Source: Herbaspirillum frisingense GSF30 (GTDB lineage: Bacteria; Pseudomonadota; Gammaproteobacteria; Burkholderiales; Burkholderiaceae_D). From it: DNA of 64,000 nucleotides. A model generated the notes under the pieces. The model searched no databases. It was not told the DNA's origin and saw only the letters and a list, made by a program, of their open reading frames with translations. Below are positions 18,725 to 27,932 of the stretch, piece by piece. Where the stretch lies: the NCBI RefSeq assembly GCF_000300975.2, contig NZ_AEEC02000007.1, forward strand, positions 62,001-126,000. Direction: 5' to 3'. A program made the translations under genes and the position numbers. The stretch's first letter is position 1, and each line of letters starts with the position of its first letter.

Positions 18725-19969
18725 TTATCCTGACAGGAAGATTTCCTGCAGGTCATTCAGAAAACGGCGCCCAAGATCAGTGGGCCGGATCACAGCGTGG
18801 TCGCGATACAACATTCCCTTTTGCTCGGCCAGGTCGAGTTGCTTGCCGATCTGGTTCAGGCTCATCCCGGTACGTTCGGCGAACAGGTTGGGCGAAAAAC
18901 CCTCGGTCAGGCGCAGGGCATTGAGCATGAACTCGAAGCCCAGCGCGTCGCGGCCGATTTCGGCCTCTTCCTGGATCGGCCGGCCGGCGCGGGTCTGATC
19001 CAGATAGGCCTGCGGATGCTTGTAGCGCATCTGGCGTACGATGCGATGCGGGAAGGACAGTTTGGAATGTGCGCCGGCGCCGATGCCCAGGTAATCGCCG
19101 AATTGCCAATAGTTAAGATTGTGCCGGGCGCGTCTGCCCGGTTGGGCATAGGCCGAGACCTCGTAATTGGCGTAGCCGTCAGCACTTGTCAGAGTTGCGA
19201 TCATGTCCTGCATGTCCGCACTGGCATCCTCATCGGGTACTGCCGGCGGGAAACGCGCAAAGAGCGTGTTGGGCTCCAGCGTCAGGTGGTAGAGCGACAG
19301 ATGCGACGGCGCAAACGCGAGTGCCGTAGTGATGTCGGCCTGCGCCTCGGCCAGGGTCTGGCGCGGCAAGGCATACATCAGGTCGAGGTTGAAATTGTCG
19401 AAATTGGAATGGGCGATCTCCACCGCCTTGCGCGCCTGGTCACCGTCATGGATGCGCCCCAGCGCTTCCAGGTGCTGCGCATTGAAGCTCTGGATGCCGA
19501 TGGAGAGCCGGTTGATGCCACTTTCCCGGTAAGAACGGAATTTATCGGCTTCGAAGGTGCCGGGATTGGCCTCCATCGTGATCTCGATGTCGGCGTCGAA
19601 AGGCAGCAAGGTGCGCAGGTCCGACAACAGGCGGTCCAGACCGGCGGCTGACAGCAGGCTGGGTGTGCCGCCCCCGATGAAGATGGTATTGATCTTGCGG
19701 CCCCAGATCAACGGCAGGGCCTGCTCCAGATCCAGGCGCAGCGCGTCCAGATAATCCTCTTCGGGGAAGCTGCCCTTGACCTCGTGCGAATTGAAGTCGC
19801 AATACGGGCACTTGCGCACGCACCAGGGAAAATGCACATACAGGGATAGTGGCGGCAAGGCCGTCAGTTGCAGGCTGCCGGGCTTGAGGAAAGCCAGCGC
19901 CGCCTGCGCCGGGCCGGCGCTGGCCTGGCCGACGGGAATGTCAGCCGGAACCGGTTTGATGGGGATCAT
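18725..19969 (-). CDS. hemW: radical SAM heme chaperone HemW
   Basis: Formerly called coproporphyrinogen III oxidase-like; HemW binds heme and delivers it to membrane targets. The 414-residue protein has the radical SAM cluster motif YVHFPWCVRKCPYCDFN (CxxxCxxC) near residue 50, followed by IFIGGGTPSLLS and GINRLSIGIQSF. The first about 40 residues are an extension relative to minimal HemW proteins. It overlaps rdgB by 4 bp, consistent with the usual rdgB-hemW operon. Confidence 0.93.
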   Translation of the reverse strand: MIPIKPVPADIPVGQASAGPAQAALAFLKPGSLQLTALPPLSLYVHFPWCVRKCPYCDFNSHEVKGSFPEEDYLDALRLDLEQALPLIWGRKINTIFIGGGTPSLLSAAGLDRLLSDLRTLLPFDADIEITMEANPGTFEADKFRSYRESGINRLSIGIQSFNAQHLEALGRIHDGDQARKAVEIAHSNFDNFNLDLMYALPRQTLAEAQADITTALAFAPSHLSLYHLTLEPNTLFARFPPAVPDEDASADMQDMIATLTSADGYANYEVSAYAQPGRRARHNLNYWQFGDYLGIGAGAHSKLSFPHRIVRQMRYKHPQAYLDQTRAGRPIQEEAEIGRDALGFEFMLNALRLTEGFSPNLFAERTGMSLNQIGKQLDLAEQKGMLYRDHAVIRPTDLGRRFLNDLQEIFLSG

Positions 19970-20556
19970 TTCAGCTTCTCGATCAATGCGCGCAGGGCCT
20001 GGCCGCGATGGGAGACGGCGTTCTTCTCGGCGTGGCTCAGCTCGGCTGCAGTCTTGCCCAGTTCAGGCAAGAGGAAATACGGATCGTAGCCAAAACCGCC
20101 CTCCCCGCGCGCCTGGGCGATGATTTCGCCCTTCCAGACGCCGTCGGCGATGACCGGTTGCGGATCGTCGGCATGGCGCACATAGACCAGCACGCAGTAG
20201 TAATAGGCCGACTTGTCGGCATGGGCCGCCAGGTCGGCGATGAGCTTGGCGTTGTTGTTGGCGTCGGACTTGGGTTCGCCGGCATAGCGCGCCGAATAGA
20301 CGCCGGGCGCACCGCCCAGGGCATTGACGCAGACGCCGGAGTCGTCGGCCAGTGCCGGCAGCCCGGTCAGGCGCGCCGCATGGCGGGCCTTGGTCAGGGC
20401 GTTTTCGACGAAGGTGCCGAAAGGCTCTTCCGCTTCGGGGACGTCGAACTCGCCCTGTGGGCGCACGTCCAGGCCAATGTCGCCCAGCAGGCTGGCGAAT
20501 TCCTTCAGTTTGCCGGCGTTGTTCGACGCCATGACGATCTTTTGCTTGGTGTGCAT
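19966..20556 (-). CDS. rdgB: dITP/XTP pyrophosphatase (HAM1 family)
   Basis: Removes non-canonical purine nucleotides from the NTP pool. The 196-residue product starts MHTKQKIVMASNNAGKLKEF with the SNNAGK nucleotide motif, then FVENALTKARHAA, LADDSGVCVNALGG and a C-terminal SHRGQALR. The ATG at 20556 is preferred over an upstream frame because the family begins here. Followed by hemW with overlapping stop and start. Confidence 0.95.
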   Translation of the reverse strand: MHTKQKIVMASNNAGKLKEFASLLGDIGLDVRPQGEFDVPEAEEPFGTFVENALTKARHAARLTGLPALADDSGVCVNALGGAPGVYSARYAGEPKSDANNNAKLIADLAAHADKSAYYYCVLVYVRHADDPQPVIADGVWKGEIIAQARGEGGFGYDPYFLLPELGKTAAELSHAEKNAVSHRGQALRALIEKLK

Positions 20557-20593
20557 GCTTGGTCCGAATGGGTGGCAGGAGTCGCGACAATGA

Positions 20594-20627
20594 AAAACGC
20601 CATGTCCTGGCTGCAACATGGCGTTTT
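20594..20627 (-). terminator. Rho-independent terminator downstream of rph
   Basis: Perfect 12-bp arms AAAACGCCATGT / ACATGGCGTTTT around a 10-nt loop. It lies between rph and rdgB, and on the minus strand is followed by a T run, so rph and rdgB-hemW can be separately transcribed. Confidence 0.75.
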
Positions 20628-20711
20628 CCCTGTGTCTGGTGTAGGCCGCATTGTAATGCGATTTGCCCCGGGCCGCCCGATGGTGCGACGGTGGCCGGTG
20701 GACTGATCGCC

Positions 20712-21440
20712 TTACAGGCCCAGGGCCTGCTTCTGCAGACCGTTGAGGGTGGCAATGCCTTGCTGGGCCAGGTCCAGCAGGCTGTTCAGGGTGGCCCGGT
20801 CGAACGCCGCACCTTCAGCCGTGCCCTGCACCTCGACGAAGTGGCCGGCATCGGTCATGACCACGTTCATGTCGGTATCGCAGTCCGAATCCTCCAGGTA
20901 ATCCAGGTCCAGCACCGGCACGCCGCGATAGACGCCGACCGAGATCGCTGCCACGAACTGCTTGACCGGAATGGTCTCGATCAGGCCACGCCCCTGCAGC
21001 ACCGAGAACGCATCGTAGGCCGCCACCATGGCGCCGGTGATGGCCGCGGTACGGGTACCGCCATCGGCTTGCAAGACGTCGCAGTCCAGTTGCAGGGTAC
21101 GCTCGCCGAAGGCCTCCAGATCGAAGGCGGCGCGCAGGGCGCGTCCGATCAGGCGCTGGATTTCCTGGGTGCGGCCGGACTGCTTGCCCTTGGCAGCCTC
21201 GCGGTCCATACGGGTGTGGGTGGAACGGGGCAGCATGCCGTATTCGGCGGTGAGCCAGCCCTGGCCCTTGCCCTTGAGGAAACCCGGCACCCTTTCTTCG
21301 ATCGAGGCGGTGCACAGCACGCGGGTGTCACCGAACTCGATCAGCACCGATCCTTCGGCATGCTTGGTGTACTGGCGGGTCAGGCGAACCTCGCGCAACT
21401 GCGAAACGCTACGGCCGCTGGGGCGATGGGAAGCTGTCAT
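20712..21440 (-). CDS. rph: ribonuclease PH
   Basis: Phosphorolytic 3'-5' exoribonuclease that trims tRNA precursors. The 242-residue product begins [18 protein letters not shown] and contains [35 protein letters not shown], and the phosphate-binding region [20 protein letters not shown]. Length and motifs fit completely. Divergent from yicC with 355 bp between. Confidence 0.96.
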   Translation of the reverse strand: MTASHRPSGRSVSQLREVRLTRQYTKHAEGSVLIEFGDTRVLCTASIEERVPGFLKGKGQGWLTAEYGMLPRSTHTRMDREAAKGKQSGRTQEIQRLIGRALRAAFDLEAFGERTLQLDCDVLQADGGTRTAAITGAMVAAYDAFSVLQGRGLIETIPVKQFVAAISVGVYRGVPVLDLDYLEDSDCDTDMNVVMTDAGHFVEVQGTAEGAAFDRATLNSLLDLAQQGIATLNGLQKQALGL

Positions 21441-21795
21441 GGTGATCCTTGTCTATGTTTGTAGGGTCTTGGCTAAGCTGGTAGCGGTGAAGGTTGAGGG
21501 AAATCGGCGGCGGCAACCGGGTACCGGGCCGGTCGATGACCGTCAAAACCGCTCATTTTGATGTTTTTGATAGCGCGGCGCCGCCAATCTTCATTAAAAT
21601 GCGGGCTCCGACCGGGCGACATCCCGGGCAGACCGCACAGGCGCTGCCGGAACGTTCAAGTCCGGCATTGTAATGGATCAGCAAGACTGCCGTCGCGGCA
21701 GCAGCCGAGTTTGCCCCGTCACTGCCCGCACCGCCCGCAACCCGACCTGTCAGCGCGCCCTACCCGGCGCCGCGCCCGCTTATGGAGCCCCGACC
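21441..21795. other. 355-bp intergenic region between divergent rph and yicC
   Basis: Holds the two opposing promoters but no gene that I can support. Frames reading into yicC from 21673 give Arg/Pro-rich translation with no family match before the TTG at 21796. An AT-rich patch at about 21555-21600 (GATGTTTTTGATAG, TTCATTAAAATG) is the likely promoter zone. Confidence 0.55.
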
Positions 21796-22710
21796 TTGAC
21801 CATCTACAGCATGACCGGCTACGCCGTCACCACCCGTGAAACCACCGCCGGCACGGTCACCCTGGAAATGAAGAGCGTGAATTCGCGCTTCCTGGACCTG
21901 CAATTCCGCATCAACGACGACCTGCGCGCGGTCGAACCCATGCTGCGCGAGGCCATCATGGGCCGCCTGGTGCGCGGCAAGGTGGAATGCCGCCTGTCCT
22001 TCGGCCGCAAGGTGGCCAGCGGCAACAGCCAGGCGCTCAACACCAATGTGGTGGCGCAACTGGCCAATCTGCAAGACCAGCTGCGCGCGCAATTCCCGGA
22101 TGCAGCGCCGCTGTCGGTCAACGAACTGCTGCGCTGGCCGGGTGTCATGGAAGAAGCCGAGATCAGCCAGGAAACCCTGCAGGCGGACATCCTGGCGACC
22201 CTGCAGCAGACCCTGGACGCCTTCGTCGACAGCCGTGCCCGTGAAGGCGCGGCGCTGCAGGCGGTGATCCTGGCGCGGGTCGATGCGATGGAAGCCATCG
22301 TGGCCCGCATCACCCCGCTGGTGCCGCAACTGGTCGAGCAATTCCAGCAAAAGGCCACCGAACGCATGACCGAAGCCCTGGGCCTGGCCCTGCAGACGCA
22401 GAACGGCGCCGCACCGGTGGCCACCCGCGAGGAATCGCTGGAGCGCATCCGCCAGGAAGTGACGCTCTACGGCATCCGCATCGACATCGCCGAAGAACTG
22501 GCGCGCCTGTCGGCCCACCTGGGTGAAACCCGCCACATCCTGAGGAAGGGTGGGCAGGTCGGCAAGCGTCTGGATTTCATGATGCAGGAACTCAACCGCG
22601 AGGCCAACACCGTGGGCTCCAAGGCTGCCGTCAAGGAACTGGCCGACGCCTCCATGGAGCTCAAGCTGCTGATCGACCAGATGCGCGAGCAGGTACAGAA
22701 TCTGGAGTAA
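21796..22710 (+). CDS. yicC: YicC family endoribonuclease
   Basis: Member of the YicC/YloC family, which in E. coli acts as an endoribonuclease on small RNAs. From TTG at 21796 the product is 304 residues and starts [15 protein letters not shown], the invariant family N-terminus. [17 protein letters not shown] follows, and the C-terminus [20 protein letters not shown] is the second family signature. GGAG at 21784-21787 sits eight bases before the TTG, deciding the start. Upstream of gmk, the common arrangement. Confidence 0.92.
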   Translation: MTIYSMTGYAVTTRETTAGTVTLEMKSVNSRFLDLQFRINDDLRAVEPMLREAIMGRLVRGKVECRLSFGRKVASGNSQALNTNVVAQLANLQDQLRAQFPDAAPLSVNELLRWPGVMEEAEISQETLQADILATLQQTLDAFVDSRAREGAALQAVILARVDAMEAIVARITPLVPQLVEQFQQKATERMTEALGLALQTQNGAAPVATREESLERIRQEVTLYGIRIDIAEELARLSAHLGETRHILRKGGQVGKRLDFMMQELNREANTVGSKAAVKELADASMELKLLIDQMREQVQNLE

Positions 22711-22792
22711 CCCCAGGCGCCAGCATTGCCCGACCTGTCGGGCAGAGATTCACGATATTCAAGATATTCACGACATTTTCAGCGAGGACCCC

Positions 22793-23431
22793 ATGCCCGT
22801 CCAAAAACCCACTTCCGGCAGCCTCTTCATGGTGGTTGCGCCCTCCGGCGCCGGCAAATCGACCCTGGTCAACGCCCTGTTGAAGCAGGAGCCGGCCATC
22901 AAGCTGTCCATCTCCTACACCACCCGCGCCCCGCGCCCGGGCGAAGAACATGGCCGTGAATACTATTTCACGGATGCGGAGGATTTCCTGAAGCGCCAAG
23001 CCGAGGGCGAATTCCTCGAATGGGCCGAAGTCCACGGCAACTACTACGGCACCTCGCGCCTGATGATCGCCGACCAGATCGCCAACGGCACCGATGTGCT
23101 GCTGGAAATCGACTGGCAAGGCGCGCAGCAGGTCAAGAAGCAGTTTTCCAATGCCATCGGCATCTTCATCCTGCCACCGTCGATTGCGGCGCTGGAAGAG
23201 CGCCTGAAGAAGCGCGGACAGGACGAACCGCACGTCATCACCCGCCGCATCCTGGCCGCCGGCGGCGAAATCGCGCACTCCCCGGAGTTCGAATATGTTA
23301 TTATCAATCAAGAGTTTGCCGTCGCTTTATCCGAGTTGACGGCCATTGTCCAGGCAGCCCGCTGCCGATTCCCGCAACAAGCCGCCCGCAACGCCTACCT
23401 GTTCACACAGCTGGGCATCCACGCGAGCTGA
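22793..23431 (+). CDS. gmk: guanylate kinase
   Basis: Converts GMP to GDP with ATP. The 212-residue protein carries the P-loop [17 protein letters not shown] near residue 14, the guanylate kinase signature [17 protein letters not shown] and the YYGTSRL segment. ATG preceded by GCGAGGACC. First of the gmk-rpoZ-spoT set that links GTP supply to the stringent response. Confidence 0.97.
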   Translation: MPVQKPTSGSLFMVVAPSGAGKSTLVNALLKQEPAIKLSISYTTRAPRPGEEHGREYYFTDAEDFLKRQAEGEFLEWAEVHGNYYGTSRLMIADQIANGTDVLLEIDWQGAQQVKKQFSNAIGIFILPPSIAALEERLKKRGQDEPHVITRRILAAGGEIAHSPEFEYVIINQEFAVALSELTAIVQAARCRFPQQAARNAYLFTQLGIHAS

Positions 23432-23490
23432 GCCTGTCAGGGCGCCGGACCGATCCATCCACACGCAAGACCGTCATTCAGGAGTTTTAC

Positions 23491-23694
23491 ATGGCCCGCA
23501 TCACCATCGAAGATTGCCTCAAGCAGATCCCCAACCGTTTCCAGTTGACCCTGTCGGCCACCTACCGCGCCCGCCAGCTGCTGCAAGGCCACACCCCCAA
23601 GGTGGAAGCCAAGGACAAGCCGACCGTGACCGCCCTGCGTGAAATCGCAGCGGGCAAGGTCGGCGTGGAAATGCTGAAGAAGGTTCCGGCCTGA
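23491..23694 (+). CDS. rpoZ: RNA polymerase omega subunit
   Basis: Small subunit aiding assembly of RNA polymerase and contributing to ppGpp binding. The 67-residue product is [20 protein letters not shown] followed by [17 protein letters not shown] and [14 protein letters not shown], all diagnostic. The start is the ATG at 23491 after CAGGAG. It lies between gmk and spoT. Confidence 0.97.
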   Translation: MARITIEDCLKQIPNRFQLTLSATYRARQLLQGHTPKVEAKDKPTVTALREIAAGKVGVEMLKKVPA

Positions 23695-23729
23695 TCCTGG
23701 TCCGTCCATGAAGCTGATAACGGACAAGT

Positions 23730-25994
23730 ATGAGCCTCACCACTACCGACTCCACCTTATCAGCCGCTCCTAGCCCCAAACGTGCCACCGGTTCCGGTCG
23801 CACCGCACCTCCCAACGAAGTCGCCCCCGCCGCTGCCCACAGCGGCGTGGCGACTTTTGCGCATCTGATTCCCAAGCTCGAAGAGTACCTGACCCCTTCC
23901 GAACTGAAGAAGGTCAAGGAAGCCTATCGCTTCGCCGATGAGATGCACCTGGGCCAGATGCGCAAGTCGGGCGAGCCCTACATCTCGCACCCGCTGGCGG
24001 TGGCCGAGATCTGTGCCGAATGGAAACTGGACGCCCAGGCCATGATGGCGGCCTTCCTGCACGATGTGATGGAAGACCAGGGCGTCAAGAAGGAAGAGCT
24101 GATCGAACGCTTCGGCGCCTCCGTGGCCTCCCTGGTGGATGGCTTGTCCAAGCTGGACAAGATCGAATTCCAGAGCCAGGTCGAGGCGCAGGCCGAGAAC
24201 TTCCGCAAGATGCTGCTGGCGATGGCCCGCGACGTGCGGGTGATTCTGGTCAAGCTGGCCGACCGCCTGCACAACATGCGCACGCTGGGCTCCATGCCGC
24301 CCGAGAAGAAGCGCCGCATCTCGCGCGAGACCATGGAAGTCTATGTGCCCATCGCGCACCGCCTGGGCCTGAACAACATCTACCGCGAGCTGCAGGAACT
24401 GTCCTTCTCGCACCTCTACCCGCTGCGCCACCGCACGCTCTCCAAGGCCGTCAAGGCTGCGCGCGGCAACCGCCGCGAAGTCGTCACCAAGATCATGGAA
24501 TCGGTCACCTCGACCCTGATCGCCGCCGGCATCCCGGCCCAGGTCGACGGCCGGGAAAAGACCCTCTACGGCATCTACCGCAAGATGCGCAACAAGCACC
24601 TGACGTTCTCCCAGGTGCTGGACGTCTATGGCTTCCGGGTGGTGGTCGACAGCTTTGCCAACTGCTATGTAGCGCTGGGCACCCTGCACTCGCTGTTCAA
24701 GCCCATGCCGGGCAAGTTCAAGGATTACATCGCCATCCCCAAGCTCAATGGCTACCAGTCGCTGCATACCACCCTGATTGGCCCCTACGGCACCCCGGTC
24801 GAGTTCCAGATCCGCACCACCGAAATGCACCGCGTGGCCGAGTCCGGCGTGGCCGCGCACTGGTTGTACAAGGATGACGAAGGCAGCCTGACCGACCTGC
24901 AGCAGCGCACCCATGCCTGGCTGCAATCGCTGCTGGACATCCAGAAGCAGACCGGCGACTCGGCCGAGTTCCTGGAGCACGTCAAGGTCGACCTGTTCCC
25001 CGATTCGGTCTACGTCTTCACGCCCAAGTCCAAGATCATCGCCCTGCCCCGTGGCGCCACGGCGCTGGACTTTGCCTACAGCATCCACACCGATATCGGC
25101 GACCAGACTACCTCGGCCATCATCAATCACGAACCGGCGCCGCTGCGTTCCGAGCTGCACAACGGCGACATCGTCGAGATCATCACCTCGCCGACCTCGC
25201 GCCCCAGCCCTAACTGGCTGGGCTATGTACGCACCGGCAAGGCCCGCTCGGCGATCCGCCATCGCCTGCGCACGGCGAACAAGGTCGAGTCGCAAGCGGT
25301 CGGTCGCCGCCTGCTGGGTAATGCCCTGCACACCCTGGGTATTGACCCGGAGCTGCCATCCCACATCGTCGAGCGCCTGCTCAACGAATCCAGCGCCAAG
25401 ACCATGGACGACCTGTATGCCGAGATCGGCATCGGCACCCGCATGGCGCCGCTGGTGGCACGCCACATCATGACCATGATGGATACCGGGGTGAGCGTGC
25501 CGCAGCTGGATCCGGAAGGCCACATGCTGCCCAACAAGCCCGACCCGGTGGTCATCACCGGCAGCGAAGGCGCATCAGCGCAGTTGTCTTCCTGTTGCAT
25601 GCCGATCCCGGGCGACCGCCTGACCGGCTACCTGCGACCGGACCAGACCCTGATCGTGCATACCCAGGAATGCGAGACCGCCAAGCGCCTGCACGAGAAG
25701 GAACCGGAACGCTGGATCGAGCTGGTCTGGGGCCACGATCTGAACCGCCGCTTCGATTGCCGCATCACCATCCTGATCCACAACGAGCGCGGCACGCTGG
25801 CGCGCATCGCGGCCGAGATCGGCGAATCGGACGCCAATATCGTCTCGGTGGCCATGGATGATGAAGGTGGCAATGCCTCGATGAAATACCTGCGCTTCAC
25901 CATCCAGGTCGAAGACCGGGTCCACCTGGCGCGCATCATGCGCGGCATCCGCAAGATCGACAGCGTCGCACGTATCCTGCGCGACCGGGGCTGA
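23730..25994 (+). CDS. spoT: bifunctional (p)ppGpp synthetase/hydrolase, RelA/SpoT family
   Basis: Makes and degrades ppGpp. The 754-residue protein has an N-terminal HD hydrolase domain with intact metal motif FLHDVMED (near residue 110), a synthetase domain (REKTLYGIYRKM, DVYGFRVVVDS, KLNGYQSLHTTLIGP), then TGS (VDLFPDSVYVFTPKSK), a conserved-cysteine region around SSCCMPIPGDRLTGY, and a C-terminal ACT domain. The intact HD motif indicates an active hydrolase. Downstream of rpoZ; a strong hairpin terminator follows. Confidence 0.95.
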   Translation: MSLTTTDSTLSAAPSPKRATGSGRTAPPNEVAPAAAHSGVATFAHLIPKLEEYLTPSELKKVKEAYRFADEMHLGQMRKSGEPYISHPLAVAEICAEWKLDAQAMMAAFLHDVMEDQGVKKEELIERFGASVASLVDGLSKLDKIEFQSQVEAQAENFRKMLLAMARDVRVILVKLADRLHNMRTLGSMPPEKKRRISRETMEVYVPIAHRLGLNNIYRELQELSFSHLYPLRHRTLSKAVKAARGNRREVVTKIMESVTSTLIAAGIPAQVDGREKTLYGIYRKMRNKHLTFSQVLDVYGFRVVVDSFANCYVALGTLHSLFKPMPGKFKDYIAIPKLNGYQSLHTTLIGPYGTPVEFQIRTTEMHRVAESGVAAHWLYKDDEGSLTDLQQRTHAWLQSLLDIQKQTGDSAEFLEHVKVDLFPDSVYVFTPKSKIIALPRGATALDFAYSIHTDIGDQTTSAIINHEPAPLRSELHNGDIVEIITSPTSRPSPNWLGYVRTGKARSAIRHRLRTANKVESQAVGRRLLGNALHTLGIDPELPSHIVERLLNESSAKTMDDLYAEIGIGTRMAPLVARHIMTMMDTGVSVPQLDPEGHMLPNKPDPVVITGSEGASAQLSSCCMPIPGDRLTGYLRPDQTLIVHTQECETAKRLHEKEPERWIELVWGHDLNRRFDCRITILIHNERGTLARIAAEIGESDANIVSVAMDDEGGNASMKYLRFTIQVEDRVHLARIMRGIRKIDSVARILRDRG

Positions 25995-26020
25995 TGCCGG
26001 TCATGCCAGGAGATGACGCC

Positions 26021-26054
26021 ATGAAGAACGCCCGCAATCGCGGGCGTTCTTCAT
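26021..26054. terminator. bidirectional terminator between spoT and LysR gene
   Basis: Perfect 15-bp palindrome ATGAAGAACGCCCGC / GCGGGCGTTCTTCAT with 4-nt loop AATC, placed between two convergent genes. Confidence 0.75.
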
Positions 26055-26085
26055 TTGGGGCATCAGGGTGAACATCAAGGGCCAG

Positions 26086-27057
26086 TCAGGCGGCCGCCTT
26101 CTCCTGCGCCAGGCCGACCTGCACCTCTGCTTCCAGATGACGTTGGCAGGCCTGCGCACCCTTGTCGGCGATGCCGCGTTCCAGCTTGTCGGCAAAGAAC
26201 TCGATCAGGGCACTGACTGCACTGGGCAACTGGCGGCGGTGCACATAGACCGCATAGAAGCCCATGGTGTCGCGCTGATAATCCGGCAGGATGTTCACCA
26301 GGGTGCCATTGCGCAGGTCTTCCGAGGCCAGCATGGTCGGTAACAAGGCAATCCCCAGCCCGGCCCGCGCGGCCCGCAGCTGGCCCTGGGCGGTATTGAC
26401 GCACAGGCGCGGCACCACCCGCACACTCTCGGGACCATGTGGCCCCTCCAGCTTCCAGACCGTGTGCTGGGGCGCCTGCGAGGTCGCCAGACAGGCGTGG
26501 GCGACCAGGTCCGCCAGGGCCTGCGGCGTACCCTGCCGCTCCAGGTAACGCGGGCTGGCAATGAGCGCCAGATGGCTTTGCACCAGTTTTCTGGCCACCA
26601 GGCTGGAATCGGGCAATACCCCGCCGCGGAAGGCCAGGTCGATGCCCTCGGCAATCAGGTCGGCGCGCCCATCGTTGAGCACGAACTCCAGCTGCACCTT
26701 GGGATAGAGATGCATGAACTCATGCATCCACTCGATCGAAAAATTGTCGAAGAAATCCACCGGCGCCGCCACCCGCAGGCTACCCGTCGGCTCGCCCTGG
26801 CTCTCGGTCAGGCTGGCGCTGGCGTGTTCGATGTCTTCCAGGCCGGGCGCGCAGCGTTCGAAGAATTCCCGACCCGCCGCAGTCATGTTGAGCTGGCGCG
26901 TGGAGCGTTGCAGCAGGCGCACGCCCATGTTGGCCTCCAGGGTCTGCAGGCGCCGGCTGATGGTATTGGGCGGCATGGACAGCTTGCGGCCGGCGGCGGC
27001 AAAGCTGCCGGCACGCACCACATGCACGAACAGCCAGATGTCGTTCAGGTCTAGCAT
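26086..27057 (-). CDS. LysR-family transcriptional regulator, divergent to azoR
   Basis: A 323-residue regulator: winged helix (MLDLNDIWLFVHVVRAGSFA; MPPNTISRRLQTLEANMGVR) at residues 1-60 and an effector-binding domain from about 90. It diverges from an azoreductase gene with 171 bp between, and the space contains a palindrome of LysR T-N11-A type (27121-27135). It therefore probably controls azoR, in the manner of quinone- or electrophile-responsive LysR regulators; that is inference. Confidence 0.9.
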   Translation of the reverse strand: MLDLNDIWLFVHVVRAGSFAAAGRKLSMPPNTISRRLQTLEANMGVRLLQRSTRQLNMTAAGREFFERCAPGLEDIEHASASLTESQGEPTGSLRVAAPVDFFDNFSIEWMHEFMHLYPKVQLEFVLNDGRADLIAEGIDLAFRGGVLPDSSLVARKLVQSHLALIASPRYLERQGTPQALADLVAHACLATSQAPQHTVWKLEGPHGPESVRVVPRLCVNTAQGQLRAARAGLGIALLPTMLASEDLRNGTLVNILPDYQRDTMGFYAVYVHRRQLPSAVSALIEFFADKLERGIADKGAQACQRHLEAEVQVGLAQEKAAA

Positions 27058-27120
27058 GGCGATGGCCTTCTTCCTCTATGTCCGTCTCGATCCCATTACT
27101 TCCAAAACTGGATCAGTGAA

Positions 27121-27135
27121 ATGCGATTCTCGCAT
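27121..27135. promoter_or_regulatory. candidate LysR operator (T-N11-A palindrome)
   Basis: ATGCGATTCTCGCAT is a perfect 6-3-6 inverted repeat with the T-N11-A form typical of LysR boxes, in the middle of the divergent LysR/azoR intergenic region. Confidence 0.5.
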
Positions 27136-27228
27136 CTATTGGAAGAAATGAAAACTGGGTATTGTTCATCCCAATGCAAACGCCTTCCTGTCGAGGCGAT
27201 GCCAACCGAACAATGTAAAGGAATGACC

Positions 27229-27837
27229 ATGAGCACCCTGCTGCATATCGACTCCAGCGCCCGTACCGGCGGCTCCATCTCGCGCCAGCTGACCGCCTCC
27301 TTCGCCCAGCAATGGCAGGCCAAGAACCCCGGCGGCAAGGTCGTTCATCGCGACCTGGCCGCCAACACCCTGCCGCACCTGAGCGAATCCATGATGGGTG
27401 CCTATTTCACCCCGGCCGATGCCCGCAGCGCCGAGCAAGCCGACGTGATCAAGCAATCCGACGCCCTGGTCGATGAGCTGCTGGCCGCCGACACCATCGT
27501 CATCGGCGTGCCGATGTACAACTTCGCGCCGCCCTCGACCCTGAAGGCCTGGATCGACCACGTCTTCCGCGCCGGCCGCACCTTCAAGTACGGCGAAACC
27601 GGCCCGGTCGGCCTGGTCACCGGCAAGAAGGCCGTCATCATCCTGTCCCGTGGCGGCAAGTATTCCGAAGGTCCGATGGAAGCACTGGACTTCCAGGGCA
27701 AGTACCTCAAGGGCGCCCTGGGCTTCATCGGCATCACCGATGTCGAACTGGTGATCGCCGAAGGCGTCTCCATGGGTGAAGAGGCCGCCAAGCAAGCCGT
27801 TGCCGGCGCCGAAGCGAAGATCAACGCCACCGTCTGA
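27229..27837 (+). CDS. azoR: FMN-dependent NADH-azoreductase
   Basis: Flavodoxin-fold oxidoreductase reducing quinones and azo compounds with NADH. The 202-residue product starts MSTLLHIDSSARTGGSISRQ, has the FMN-binding VIGVPMYNFAPPSTLKAWID and the FKYGETGPVGLVTGKKAVII segment of AzoR. ATG at 27229 has AAGGA six bases upstream; an ATG two codons earlier is possible. Probably regulated by the divergent LysR protein. Confidence 0.93.
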   Translation: MSTLLHIDSSARTGGSISRQLTASFAQQWQAKNPGGKVVHRDLAANTLPHLSESMMGAYFTPADARSAEQADVIKQSDALVDELLAADTIVIGVPMYNFAPPSTLKAWIDHVFRAGRTFKYGETGPVGLVTGKKAVIILSRGGKYSEGPMEALDFQGKYLKGALGFIGITDVELVIAEGVSMGEEAAKQAVAGAEAKINATV

Positions 27838-27880
27838 TCGCGCCAGCGGCCTGGCCCGCTCTCGCGCTGCCCATGTGAAT

Positions 27881-27909
27881 GGGGCGCACCGCCAACAGCG
27901 GTGCGCCCC
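27881..27909. terminator. hairpin terminator between azoR and DUF3422 gene
   Basis: Perfect 12-bp arms GGGGCGCACCGC / GCGGTGCGCCCC with loop CAACA, followed by GTTTG. Lies between convergent genes. Confidence 0.7.
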
Positions 27910-27932
27910 GTTTGCCGTGTTGCGTGCCGGGC

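Noticed and set aside
21673-21795. Longer N-terminus for YicC from 21673
   Set aside because: The extra 41 codons are Arg/Pro/Ala-rich and the family N-terminus plus ribosome binding site point to TTG 21796.
23760-25523. 587-codon frame opposite spoT
   Set aside because: Antisense shadow of an unmistakable RelA/SpoT gene.
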